A DNA stretch of 64,000 nucleotides from Actinomycetes bacterium (GTDB taxonomy: Bacteria; Planctomycetota; Phycisphaerae; JAACET01), in NCBI GenBank assembly GCA_030614915.1, contig JAUXAG010000001.1, forward strand, positions 125,170 to 189,169, written 5' to 3'. The number at the start of each line of letters is the position of its first letter. Positions within the stretch are counted from its first letter, which is position 1. This document shows, piece by piece, positions 53,563-62,234 of the stretch. The position numbers were made by a program, and so were the translations under genes. The notes under the pieces were generated by a model. It was given only the letters and a program-made list of their open reading frames with translations. It searched no databases and was not told where the DNA came from.

Positions 53563-54468
53563 TCACTGCGGCAGCAGCACAGCAGCGGACCCGGCTACTT
53601 CCAGTTCCTCAGTAATCAAACCTACGGCGACATTATATACCTTCTCCTGGGCCTTTTGCAGGGAGTCCTTGCAGAGGGACTCGTAGGCTTGGCGAATGGT
53701 GGTGGCGATGTTAATCTTAGAGATGCCCTGCTTGAAGGCCTGTATCAGGAATTCCTTCCGGATGCCCGATCCGCCGTGGAGCACGAGGGGCACATCGGTA
53801 GCGTCGCGCAGGCGATTGAGATGCTCAATGTTCAATCGGGCTTGGAGCTTTTTCTGTGACTTGGCGGCGTGGGAAATTGCGCCGTGTATATTGCCAATGG
53901 CCACGGAGAGCCAATCGAGGCCGGTTTCTTCGACGAAACGCCTGGCCTGGGCAGGATCGGTAAAGCCCCTGCCCGTAGCGAAAAGTTCCTCGTAGGGCGG
54001 CAAGGGGCCTGCTTCGTGCCCGAGGACGGCACCGAGCTCTGCTTCTACGGGAATGCCGGCCTCGTGCGCCATTTTGGCGACTCGGCTGGTGGCAGCGATG
54101 TTTTCGTCGAGTTCCAGGCGTGAGCCGTCCACCATCACTGACTCATAGCCCAGAGCAATAGCCTCGGCGATAATCGATTCAAAGTCCACACGCTGGTCGT
54201 CTTCGTCGATGACCGGCACGTGGTCGAGGTGCAGGCGGGTGTAGCTTTCGTTCTTTACCTTCTCATATTCTTTGCGGATGCTCTCGAGGCTTTGGGCCCC
54301 GAATTTCTCCCACTCCAGCCGTGCAACCTGGATTAGTCCGAAGGCCTTGGTTTGCTCCAGGGCCTGCACGATGGGGGCCATCATGGGCAGATATGGAATG
54401 TTGAAGGCCGGAATTACCGTTCCCGTCTTCCAGGCTTTAAGCATGATGTCTCTGGTCGAGGTCTTCAC
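53563..54468 (-). CDS. Class II (zinc) aldolase
   Basis: A fructose-bisphosphate/tagatose-bisphosphate aldolase-type enzyme of 301 residues. Metal ligands appear in LHLDHVPV, VEAELGAVLG and AIGNIHGAI, and the phosphate loop in LHGGSGIRKE. The GTG start at 54468 (AAAGGAG eight bases before) lies inside the end of the FAD/Fe-S gene, a 32-base overlap. Substrate could be a ketose 1-phosphate from the isomerase route. Confidence 0.88.
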   Translation of the reverse strand: MKTSTRDIMLKAWKTGTVIPAFNIPYLPMMAPIVQALEQTKAFGLIQVARLEWEKFGAQSLESIRKEYEKVKNESYTRLHLDHVPVIDEDDQRVDFESIIAEAIALGYESVMVDGSRLELDENIAATSRVAKMAHEAGIPVEAELGAVLGHEAGPLPPYEELFATGRGFTDPAQARRFVEETGLDWLSVAIGNIHGAISHAAKSQKKLQARLNIEHLNRLRDATDVPLVLHGGSGIRKEFLIQAFKQGISKINIATTIRQAYESLCKDSLQKAQEKVYNVAVGLITEELEVAGSAAVLLPQ

Positions 54469-57400
54469 AATCTTCTCCTTTGACTACGTTAATATCCTGC
54501 TGCTTATTCGGGGTTTCGTTGGGCAGGAGGGGTTGCAGGTCATGGCCGCGGATGGTTTGGGTCCAATGGAGGGGGCTAACGTCGGTGGCGTCGGCAATCT
54601 GATGTCGGCAACTGAATCCGCAAGCGACGACAGCAGAGCCGGGGGGACGGCTGCGGACGGCGGGGAAGAGGCGGTCCTCGCCGATTTGCATGGAGATGTC
54701 GTAGTGTTCTTTTTCGTATCCGAAGGAGCCGGCCATGCCGCAGCAGCCGGAGTCGATCTGCTCGACGGAGATTCGGGGGACGCGATCGAGGAGGCGCTTC
54801 ATGGCGGTGGTGGAAAAGAGTGCCTTTTGATGGCAGTGGCCGTGGATGAGAATGCTGGTGAAGGGGGAACTGAAGCTGCAGTTGAGGGCCCCCTGCTGAA
54901 TCTCGCGGTCCAGGAATTCATCAATCATCATGACGTTTTCTTTTATGCGTTGGCCGAGCTGCTCGTCGTCGATGAGGTCGGGCAGGTCGTCGACGAGGGC
55001 GGAGCAGCAGCCGGGCTCGCAGACAACTATCTTGAGGCCTTGGTGAATGTATGTATCGAGATTGCGGAGGGTTCTTTCGCCGAGGATTTTGGCCTTTCGC
55101 AGAAAGCCGTGAGAGATTCTGGGTCGCTGGCAGCAGCCGGCATTGGCGAGGATAACTTCGTAGCCGCAGGATTCGAGGAGCTCGACGGCTGAGATGCCGA
55201 CGTTGGTCTGATGGTAACTCATGTAAGTATCGTCGAAGAGGACGACTTTTTTGGAGAATTGGCCGTTGGGTTTGGATCGGCGAGCGAACCATTTGGCTAG
55301 AGGCAGACGGGCATAGGCGGGGGCGATGCGGCGGGCGTCGAAACCGATGATTATCTCCAGAAGCTTGCGAAAGAGCCAATTCCTTTGAACGAAATTGACA
55401 AGGGGGGCTTTCCAGCCGGCGATCCTGGCGGCCATCTGGGGGGAGTTGGCGATGATCCTTTCGCGGAGACCTGTGCCGTGGGTGTCGTGATACTTTTGGA
55501 GGAATTCACTTTTGAGCCTAGTGAGGTCAACATTGGCGGGGCACTCTGATTTGCAGCTTTTGCAGGAGAGGCAGAGGTCGAGGACAGCGAAGAGGCGGTT
55601 GCTGGTGATGGCCTCGGGGCCGAGTTGGCCAGTCATGGCCAGGCGGAGGGCGTTGGCTCGGGCGCGGGTGGAGTGCTCCTCGTCGCGAGTGGCGCGGAAG
55701 CTGGGACACATGGCTCCGTCAAGGCGGGCGAGGCAAGCACCGTCGCCATTGCACATTTCAACGGCGGCGGCAAAGCTGCCATCCTCGCGGTAGTGGTACT
55801 CGGTGGGCACGACTGGGGTTTTGTAGTTGGCCCCATAGCGGAGATTGGCGTCCATGGGCTCGGGGTCGATGATGACGCCGGGATTCATCAGACCGGCGGG
55901 GTCGAACAGGGCCTTTACTTGCCGCAAAGCTTCGTAGATCCGCAAGCCAAAGAAACGTTGGAGGAAGGGGCTGCGGACTCGTCCGTCGCCGTGCTCGCCG
56001 CTCCAAGAGCCGCCGTACTTGGTGATTAATCCGAAGGCGTACTCGGCGATGGCCTTCATGTTATCGATATCCTGCTGCTTCTTGAGATCGAGAATGGGGC
56101 GGACATGGATAGTACCGACGCTGGCGTGGGCGTACATGGCCACGGGAACGTCGCGGGCTTGGCAAAACTTCAGTATCTGGTCGATGTAGTCGGGCAGGAC
56201 CTGGACGGGTACACAGGCGTCCTCGATGAAGGCCAAGGGTTTGCGATCGCCCTTCATGCCGAGCATGAGACCGAGGCCGCTTTTGCGGAGTGCCCAGACG
56301 TTGTTCTGTTGGTCGGGCTGGGTTATGACCGGCCAGGTGTAGCCGAGGTTCTTTTCCGCCAGGTATGCGGCGAGTGTTTGGGCTTTGCGCTGGGCTTGAT
56401 CCGCGGTGTCGCCAAAAAACTCGACAATGAGCAGGGCCTGGGGGTCGCCCTGGACAAAGCTGCAGAGAGGAGCGATGTTGAGATTTTTGCGGGCCAGTGA
56501 GAGCACGTCTGCGTTGAGGATTTCAATGGCTGACGGGCTGTGCTCGAGGATGGGGGCTACGGTACGAATAGAATCGATAAGTTCGGCGAAGTGGGCGACG
56601 CAGAGGGCTTTGTGTTCGGGCAAGGGCTCGAGGTTGAGCTTGGCCTCGAGGAATACGCCGAGGGTGCCCTCACTGCCGACCATGAGTTGGGCCAGATTCC
56701 AGGAGTCGGTGTTGATGAAAGAGTCGAGGTTGTATCCCTGGACACGGCGCATGACCTTGGGGAATCGTTTTTCGATCTGGTCGCGATTGGCGTCGATGAT
56801 TTTTTTGAAGTCGCTGAGGATTTTTGGCTGGGCATCGAATTGGTCGCGGGCCATTGGGGCCAAGTCCATAACCGTGCTGTCGGAGAGGACGACCTTGAGC
56901 TCCAGGAGGTGCTCGCGGGTGGTGCCATAGACGATGCTCTTGGTGCCGGAGGAGTTGTTGCCGATCATTCCGCCAATAGTGGCCCGATTGCTGGTGGCGG
57001 GGTCGGGGGCGAAGTGCAGGCCATGGTGGGCCAGCGTAGCGTTGAGCTGGTCAAGGACGATGCCGGGCTGGACTCGAACCCAGCGTTGTTCGACGTTGAG
57101 CTCAAGAATCTGGTCCATGTATTTGGTGAAATCAAGGACCATCGAGGCGCCGACGGCCTGGCCGTTGAGGCTGGTGCCTGAACCGCGGGGCAGGATGCTG
57201 ACGCGGTGGTGGGCGGCAGTCCGGACGGCGGCGAGAACATCATCAGCGTCGCGGGGGACGACAACAGCCAAGGGTGTAATCTGGTAGATGCTGGCGTCGG
57301 TGGCGTAGAGGGCGAGGGTCATGGGGTCGGAGAAGACCTGGCCCCTGATTTGCTGATGAAGGTCTTGTAGAAAATCGGTCGGCGTGGTCTGTTCTGTCAT
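54437..57400 (-). CDS. FAD/Fe-S glycolate or D-lactate dehydrogenase fusion
   Basis: A 987-residue fusion of a GlcD-type FAD oxidase and a GlcF-type iron-sulfur subunit. The PCMH FAD domain is at about 35-220 (VVVPRDADDVLAAV, LPRGSGTSLNGQAVG, TIGGMIGNNSSGTKS), the FAD-oxidase C domain at about 270-530, ferredoxin-like clusters at about 550-640 (CLSCKSCKSECPANVD) and CCG domains after 700 (ANAGCCQRPRISHG, CEPGCCSALVDD, DSGCCGMAGSFGYE). Such fusions oxidise D-lactate, glycolate or 2-hydroxyglutarate and pass electrons to the quinone pool or a ferredoxin. The adjacent aminotransferase favours glycolate to glyoxylate, by inference. Confidence 0.92.
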   Translation of the reverse strand: MTEQTTPTDFLQDLHQQIRGQVFSDPMTLALYATDASIYQITPLAVVVPRDADDVLAAVRTAAHHRVSILPRGSGTSLNGQAVGASMVLDFTKYMDQILELNVEQRWVRVQPGIVLDQLNATLAHHGLHFAPDPATSNRATIGGMIGNNSSGTKSIVYGTTREHLLELKVVLSDSTVMDLAPMARDQFDAQPKILSDFKKIIDANRDQIEKRFPKVMRRVQGYNLDSFINTDSWNLAQLMVGSEGTLGVFLEAKLNLEPLPEHKALCVAHFAELIDSIRTVAPILEHSPSAIEILNADVLSLARKNLNIAPLCSFVQGDPQALLIVEFFGDTADQAQRKAQTLAAYLAEKNLGYTWPVITQPDQQNNVWALRKSGLGLMLGMKGDRKPLAFIEDACVPVQVLPDYIDQILKFCQARDVPVAMYAHASVGTIHVRPILDLKKQQDIDNMKAIAEYAFGLITKYGGSWSGEHGDGRVRSPFLQRFFGLRIYEALRQVKALFDPAGLMNPGVIIDPEPMDANLRYGANYKTPVVPTEYHYREDGSFAAAVEMCNGDGACLARLDGAMCPSFRATRDEEHSTRARANALRLAMTGQLGPEAITSNRLFAVLDLCLSCKSCKSECPANVDLTRLKSEFLQKYHDTHGTGLRERIIANSPQMAARIAGWKAPLVNFVQRNWLFRKLLEIIIGFDARRIAPAYARLPLAKWFARRSKPNGQFSKKVVLFDDTYMSYHQTNVGISAVELLESCGYEVILANAGCCQRPRISHGFLRKAKILGERTLRNLDTYIHQGLKIVVCEPGCCSALVDDLPDLIDDEQLGQRIKENVMMIDEFLDREIQQGALNCSFSSPFTSILIHGHCHQKALFSTTAMKRLLDRVPRISVEQIDSGCCGMAGSFGYEKEHYDISMQIGEDRLFPAVRSRPPGSAVVACGFSCRHQIADATDVSPLHWTQTIRGHDLQPLLPNETPNKQQDINVVKGEDCEDLDQRHHA

Positions 57401-57419
57401 TCTGATTCGGGCCTGTGTA

Positions 57420-58541
57420 TTACTTGATGATTTGTCGCAAGGCGGCCAGGAGCATGTTGACGTGGTTCCTGGTACAACTGCAGCCCATGAGACCTACTCG
57501 CCAGATTTTGCCGGCGAAGTCTCCGAGTCCGCCGCCGACTTCAATATTATATTCGTTGAGCAACTGGGCACGGACGGGGGCGTCGTCGATGGTCGGGGGG
57601 AGCTTTACGGCATTGAGCATGGGCAGGCGATACTCGGGTGCGACGATGAACTCGAAGCCGAGCTCTTCGAGGCCGTCGCGGAGCAACTGGTGGTTTCGGC
57701 GGTGGCGCTCGAAGCGGGCGTCGAGACCCTCTTCGAAGATGAGCCTAAGAGCTTCGTAAAGGGAGTAGACCATGCTGATCGGTGCGGTGTGATGATAGAC
57801 ACGTTTGGCGCCGGCCCAGTAGTTTCTGACCATGGTCATGTCGAGATACCAGCTCTGGGGCTTGGTCTTTCTTTTTTCCATGGCTTCGACGGCGGCGGCG
57901 CTGAAGGAGACGGGGGAGAGGCCTGGCGGGGCAGAGATGCATTTTTGGGTGCCGCTGTAAACGGCGTCGATTTGCCAATCATCGACGCGGACGTCGGTTC
58001 CGGCCAGAGAGGTAACGGTATCGACGAGGAAGAGGGCCCCGGCGTCGTGGACGATTTTGCTGATCTGTTCGAGGGGCCCAAGGACGCCGGTAGAGGTCTC
58101 GGCATGAACGATGGCCACGAGTTTGGGGCTGCATTTTTGCAGGGCCTGTTTTAGCTGGTCGGGGGCAATGGGGCTGCCCCAAGGTGCGTCGATGCGAACG
58201 AGCTTGGCGCCGCAGCGCTCGACGATGTCGGACATGCGGTTGCCGAAGACGCCGTTGACGCAGACCAAGGCAGTGTCGCCGGGCTCGAGGAGATTGACGA
58301 AGCAGGTTTCCATGCCGGCGCTGCCGGTGGCGGAAATGGGGAAGGTCAGCTCGTTTTTTGTTTTGAAGAGCCGGCGGAGCATGTCCTTTACGGCATCCAT
58401 GATATGGATAAATTGAGGGTCGAGGTGACCGATCAGGGGGGTGGCCATGGCTTTGAGGACGCGGGGATGGACGTCGCTGGGGCCCGGGCCCATAAGGAAG
58501 CGGGCAGGGGGATTCAACTCATTTGCGGCGGCCATCGGCAT
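57420..58541 (-). CDS. Class V aminotransferase, alanine/serine-glyoxylate type
   Basis: A PLP-dependent aminotransferase of 373 residues. Marks are FLMGPGPSDVHPRVLKAM, SATGSAGMETCFVNLLEPGD, HAETSTGVLGPL, LFLVDTVTSLAGTDVRVDDW and the Schiff-base Lys in YSGTQKCISAPPGLSP. It fits alanine-glyoxylate or serine-glyoxylate transaminase, which turns glyoxylate into glycine. It is the first gene of the leftward operon that continues with the glycolate-type oxidase, 19 bases on. Confidence 0.92.
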   Translation of the reverse strand: MPMAAANELNPPARFLMGPGPSDVHPRVLKAMATPLIGHLDPQFIHIMDAVKDMLRRLFKTKNELTFPISATGSAGMETCFVNLLEPGDTALVCVNGVFGNRMSDIVERCGAKLVRIDAPWGSPIAPDQLKQALQKCSPKLVAIVHAETSTGVLGPLEQISKIVHDAGALFLVDTVTSLAGTDVRVDDWQIDAVYSGTQKCISAPPGLSPVSFSAAAVEAMEKRKTKPQSWYLDMTMVRNYWAGAKRVYHHTAPISMVYSLYEALRLIFEEGLDARFERHRRNHQLLRDGLEELGFEFIVAPEYRLPMLNAVKLPPTIDDAPVRAQLLNEYNIEVGGGLGDFAGKIWRVGLMGCSCTRNHVNMLLAALRQIIK

Positions 58542-58794
58542 CTCCTAACAGTGGCTGGAAGAGTTGCAAAAAAGCAGATAATACAGGAATCTCTGAAAAA
58601 AGGAACCCGCGGCCGGGCTCAGATACATCAAATCCAGATTGGCTTATAGGGCAAATGGGTAACGGGGTCAATAAGGACCTTTGGGCGTGGTGGCCAGAGA
58701 GATCGGGGCTTGCAAGAGTTCGATCAGCTTCTGGGATGTTTCCCTCAGTGCTGAGGAGCCCGAAAACCGGGAAAATTTTCTTTTCTGAAGGGTG
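58542..58794. other. Divergent intergenic region
   Basis: About 250 bases between the aminotransferase operon and the RRM gene promoter. An AT-rich start follows the aminotransferase gene; near 58768 CCCGAAAACCGGG precedes AAAATTTTCTTTT. No gene is evident. Confidence 0.4.
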
Positions 58795-58823
58795 TTGACA
58801 TACTAAGCGGTATATGCTAGCAT
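58795..58823 (+). promoter_or_regulatory. Sigma-70 type promoter of the RRM gene
   Basis: TTGACA (58795-58800), a 17-base spacer ending in an extended TGC, and TAGCAT (58818-58823). Transcription would start near 58830, leaving an untranslated leader of about 80 bases, a length seen in cold-responsive RNA-binding protein genes. Confidence 0.7.
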
Positions 58824-58910
58824 TCGGCCCTTGTTTATTCTGCCCTGCGACATTTTTCTGGTTTGATTATCTGTCAATCACAATCCGAAGCGTCGCCTGG
58901 AGTCACTGTT

Positions 58911-59213
58911 ATGACGAATATTTATGTAGGGAACCTGTCTTTTGACGTCTCGGACGCTGGTTTGCAGGAGGCCTTTGCAGCCTTCGGGGCCGTCGACAAA
59001 GCCAACGTGGTTACTGATCGGATGACCGGTCGCTCGCGTGGTTTCGGCTTTGTGGAGATGGGCAACGACGAGGAGGCTGCGGCTGCGATTGAGGGGCTAA
59101 ACGGCACGGAGCTGGGTGGGCGGACCATTACGGTCAACGTGGCCAAGCCGAGAGCAGATCGCCCCAGAGGCGGTGGTGGCGGTGGCGGTGGCGGCGGCGG
59201 CCGGCGCTGGTAG
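58911..59213 (+). CDS. RRM-domain RNA-binding protein with glycine-rich tail
   Basis: A 100-residue protein beginning MTNIYVGNLSFDVSD. It contains one RRM: RNP2 IYVGNL and RNP1 RGFGFVEM, with helix AGLQEAFAAFG between. A short Arg/Gly tail (RPRGGGGGGG...RRW) follows. Such small RRM proteins occur in cyanobacteria, planctomycetes and others and act in RNA folding or cold response. The start ATG at 58911 is chosen because the RRM begins there; an upstream extension lacks a ribosome site. Monocistronic with its own promoter. Confidence 0.95.
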   Translation: MTNIYVGNLSFDVSDAGLQEAFAAFGAVDKANVVTDRMTGRSRGFGFVEMGNDEEAAAAIEGLNGTELGGRTITVNVAKPRADRPRGGGGGGGGGGGRRW

Positions 59214-59375
59214 TCATTAGAGCCAGCGAGAGATGTGCTGACATAAGACTCTGGTCGCGTATGGGGAAGGTTCCTCCAAAGGCCGGCGAGTCGGGTGGGG
59301 GGGGGCTGTTTGTAAATAGTGATAGTGGTCGCTGCTGGGCGGGTAGTGTTTTGGTTACGGCTGCAGCGAGGCTGG

Positions 59376-59414
59376 TTAATTAGTGCGTTCAGCTAGGCTG
59401 AACGCACTAATTAA
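59376..59414. repeat. Perfect 18-bp inverted repeat with 3-base loop
   Basis: TTAATTAGTGCGTTCAGC, loop TAG, then the exact reverse complement. It is followed by ATGGGGGCTATATAAAAA, not by a T-run. Such a long perfect stem may serve as a terminator for either strand, a recombination site or an RNA-processing signal. Confidence 0.8.
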
Positions 59415-59578
59415 ATGGGGGCTATATAAAAACATTTAGATGAGCCAAGTAGGTTTACGTGGGTGCTGGAAGACGATACAGCTGGTATGCCCAAAAAAGT
59501 AAAGCGGGTAGTTGCAAACCCCTCAGGACGCTCGTGCTTCGCAGCGCTTCGCAGAGTAGTACAGCCTGGGGGTGTTAG

Positions 59579-59601
59579 ATTCCCGCTTGCGCGGGAATGA
59601 C
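59579..59601. repeat. CGCGGGAATGAC hairpin copy
   Basis: ATTCCCGCTTGCGCGGGAAT then GAC. It is related to copies at 25525-25546 and 31039-31058. Confidence 0.6.
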
Positions 59602-59650
59602 AAGAAAAGAAGCGGAAATGACATTGGAAGAGAGACCGCCCAATAATAAA

Positions 59651-59723
<73 letters not shown>

Positions 59724-59864
59724 TTCAGCGGTGAGTAAGTGTAGCAATCAGGAGTTGATGGGTCAATGAGATTGCGGCAGGGGCAAGTATAGAAGGGTCC
59801 GGCGAGACGACTGGGGACGGCTGGGCATAGCAGGGGGAGGTGGACTAAAAGGCGGAAAATACAT

Positions 59865-59893
59865 TTGACCGGCCCGGAGGGAGGGGCTAGATT
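59865..59893 (+). promoter_or_regulatory. Promoter of the H1-like gene
   Basis: TTGACC (59865-59870), a 17-base spacer and TAGATT (59888-59893). The start point would be about 48 bases before the ATG at 59948. Confidence 0.6.
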
Positions 59894-59947
59894 AAATGGA
59901 CCTTTGCGGAGAAGCAACAATCCCAATGCTCTGAAAGGAGTAAGCCC

Positions 59948-60121
59948 ATGATGGAGTACGATCGGCTCAAAGAGCTGGTGGCCGCGGCTGAAGATGATCT
60001 GCTCAAGGCCGAAGGCGGTAACAAGGCTGCGGGGACGCGGGTGCGGAAAACAATGCAGGATATCAAGGCAGCGGCTCAGGAGGTACGCAAGAAAATCCTG
60101 GAAGTTCGTTCGGCGGACTAA
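59948..60121 (+). CDS. Histone H1-like (Hc1-type) DNA-binding protein
   Basis: A 57-codon gene with AAAGGAG eight bases before the ATG (a second ATG follows at once). The product reads MMEYDRLKELVAAAEDDLLK then AEGGNKAAGTRVRKTMQDIK and a helical basic end VRKKILEVR. The block NKAAGTRVRK and the following helix are the hallmark of small bacterial histone H1-like proteins related to chlamydial Hc1 and its relatives in Bacteroidetes and Planctomycetes, which compact DNA. The long basic tail of chlamydial Hc1 is absent. It sits alone between tRNA-Lys and the phosphomannomutase gene. Confidence 0.88.
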   Translation: MMEYDRLKELVAAAEDDLLKAEGGNKAAGTRVRKTMQDIKAAAQEVRKKILEVRSAD

Positions 60122-60186
60122 GCTGCTTACGTAAGCCATTGATTGTCAGGTAGTTACGAGCACCGTGGTCGATTGAAGGGCACTGG

Positions 60187-61761
60187 CTACTTTTTGGCAG
60201 GGCCGCTGATAAGCTTGGTGACGTCGCGGAGCATCCGCTTCATCAGGGCGTTGGTGTTGGCCTCGAGGTTCAAGCGGAGCTTGGGCTCGGTATTTGAGGG
60301 GCGGACGTTGAACCAGTACTTTTCCAACTCGACGGTGACGCCGTCACGGGTGTCGATGCGAACGTTGGGGGTCTTCCGGTGGTGAGCGATAATGCCGTCA
60401 AGGACGGCCCGCTTGTCGCGGAGCTCAAAATTTATTTCCCCGGAATGATAATATTTTTTCATGGGCTTAATGAGCCTGCTCATGGGGATCTCGGCCTGGC
60501 TGAGGGCGGTGAGCAGAACGAGGAAAGTAATAAAACCTGAATCACAAAACCAGTTGTCGCGGTAATAGTAGTGTCCGGAGAGCTCTCCGCCGAAGACGGC
60601 CCCGGAGTCGGCCATGGCGTGTTTCATAAAGGCATGGCCGACGCGCTCTCTTCGTGGTACGCCGCCCATCTGGGCGACGACCTCAGGGACGATGTGACTG
60701 GAGCGCAAGTCATAGACGATGGTGTCGCCTGGGTTTGAGAAGATAAACTCCTTGGCCAAGACGGCGGTGACCAGATCGGGCCGGACGGTTTGACCCTTTT
60801 CGTCAACAAAAACACAACGGTCGGCATCGCCATCAAAACAGACGCCGAGATCGGCTTTGCGCCTGAGGACAGACTTTTTTAGCTTGGCGAGGTTTTCGTC
60901 AACCAGGGGATTGGGGGGGTGGACGAAGTGGCCGTCGTGCTCAAAGTTCATAGGGATGATTTTGATGGGTAAATCGTCGAAGAGCAGAGGGACGAGCTTG
61001 CCGGCCATGCCGTTGGAAGCGTCGACGACTACCTTGAGGCGGGATATTGGTCCGGCAAACTTGAAGACGTGCTCTTTGTACTGGGCGGTCAAGTCTCTCT
61101 GGGTGAGCTTTCCACGGGAGCGGTCTCGGGTGATACCGGGTCGAGCGGCCAGAGCCAGGGCCTTGATTTTATCCAGGCCGGTTTCGCCGCCGACGGGTCG
61201 AGCGGCCTGGCCGGCAATCTTAAAGCCATTGTCGCCGGCAGGATTGTGACTGGCTGTAACCTGAGCACCGCCACAAGCGCCCAAGTGGTTGACGGCAAAA
61301 TACAACTGGGGCGAGTCAATCATGCCAATGTCTATGCAATTGGCCCCGCTGGCCAGGGCCCCGTCAATGAAAGCGGCGGACAACTCGGGGCTGCCGATGC
61401 GCATATCCCGTCCGACGATCAAGGACTTACTGGAGTTCTGGGCGCGGGCATAACCGGAGACTTCGCTGAGCAGATAGTCGGCCGAGGCATATCCCAGGCG
61501 CCAGGCAACGTCGTTATTGACCTGCTCGGGATAGCTGCCGCGAATATCGTAGGCCTTGATAATCTGCTCGAGCACGCCGGCCAATTGGTCCTGTTCGCTG
61601 GGCCCAAGGGAGCTGGACTTACCGGATCGGAGCCCTAAATCGCATTGCCTGCAAGGGGGGTATCCTCTCATCTGTCGAGCGCGGCAGATATGCAAATCGA
61701 TCTGGCAGTTGTCGCCGGGGCAGTGCACGATCTGCCCGGAAGCATCCTTGGTCGAGGCCAT
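60187..61761 (-). CDS. Phosphomannomutase/phosphoglucomutase with N-terminal cysteine cluster
   Basis: An alpha-D-phosphohexomutase that interconverts mannose or glucose 6- and 1-phosphates to supply GDP-mannose or UDP-glucose for exopolysaccharide and lipopolysaccharide. Core motifs: the phosphoserine loop TASHNPAGDNG, metal loop CFDGDADRCVF, substrate loop GGELSGHYYYRDN and the phosphate-binding VRPSNTEPKLRL. Odd: about 60 extra residues at the N-terminus carry Cys14, Cys19, Cys26, Cys37 and Cys40, a zinc-ribbon-like arrangement not normal in this family. The core proper starts near IIKAYDIRGSYPEQV. Thioredoxin gene lies 46 bases upstream. Confidence 0.93.
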   Translation of the reverse strand: MASTKDASGQIVHCPGDNCQIDLHICRARQMRGYPPCRQCDLGLRSGKSSSLGPSEQDQLAGVLEQIIKAYDIRGSYPEQVNNDVAWRLGYASADYLLSEVSGYARAQNSSKSLIVGRDMRIGSPELSAAFIDGALASGANCIDIGMIDSPQLYFAVNHLGACGGAQVTASHNPAGDNGFKIAGQAARPVGGETGLDKIKALALAARPGITRDRSRGKLTQRDLTAQYKEHVFKFAGPISRLKVVVDASNGMAGKLVPLLFDDLPIKIIPMNFEHDGHFVHPPNPLVDENLAKLKKSVLRRKADLGVCFDGDADRCVFVDEKGQTVRPDLVTAVLAKEFIFSNPGDTIVYDLRSSHIVPEVVAQMGGVPRRERVGHAFMKHAMADSGAVFGGELSGHYYYRDNWFCDSGFITFLVLLTALSQAEIPMSRLIKPMKKYYHSGEINFELRDKRAVLDGIIAHHRKTPNVRIDTRDGVTVELEKYWFNVRPSNTEPKLRLNLEANTNALMKRMLRDVTKLISGPAKK

Positions 61762-61807
61762 GGTTTCTCCAGGTTAGCTCAAAAGGCTGCTGAGCGGGGC
61801 GAAACGA

Positions 61808-62134
61808 TCAAAGCAGCTGGTCCAGGGCTTCGGTGATTTTGTCCTTGGGTGTAAGGCCCACGAATTTTTTTACCGGCTGGCCGTTCTGAAATATGATCAG
61901 GGTGGGGACTCCCTGGATACCATACTGGCCGGGGCTTTGGCGGTTGTCATCGATGTCGAGGCGCCCGACCTTTATGCGTCCGACGTACTCGTCGGCTAAT
62001 TCCTCAATGACCGGGGCCAACATTTTACACGGGCCACACCATTCGGCAGAGAAATCCACCAAGACCGGTGTGGAGCTCTGGATGACTTCAGTTTGGAAAT
62101 TCTGATCGCTGATAGTTACGGTGTTGCCTGGCAT
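61808..62134 (-). CDS. trxA: Thioredoxin
   Basis: A 108-residue thioredoxin starting at the ATG at 62134 (GGAAGGA upstream). The active site is EWCGPCKMLAPV, preceded by VLVDFSA; the cis-Pro loop is GVPTLIIFQNG. It reduces protein disulfides in the cytoplasm; with bacillithiol genes in the same window the organism appears to run at least two thiol systems. Codon choice is like the neighbours. Confidence 0.96.
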   Translation of the reverse strand: MPGNTVTISDQNFQTEVIQSSTPVLVDFSAEWCGPCKMLAPVIEELADEYVGRIKVGRLDIDDNRQSPGQYGIQGVPTLIIFQNGQPVKKFVGLTPKDKITEALDQLL

Positions 62135-62234
62135 GTGATTTTCCTTCCGGGAAAATGAAAACAAACATCCTACGCACTCTAAGCAGCATAAAAGCTGCCC
62201 AGGGCCTGTAGTTTATTGAGGAAGTGGTTGGTTG

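Larger units (their letters stand above)
59214..59650. other. Intergenic region with a perfect 18-bp hairpin
   Basis: About 430 bases between the RRM gene and tRNA-Lys contain the hairpin entry and a small CGCGGGAATGAC repeat. No coding frame is evident. Confidence 0.45.
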
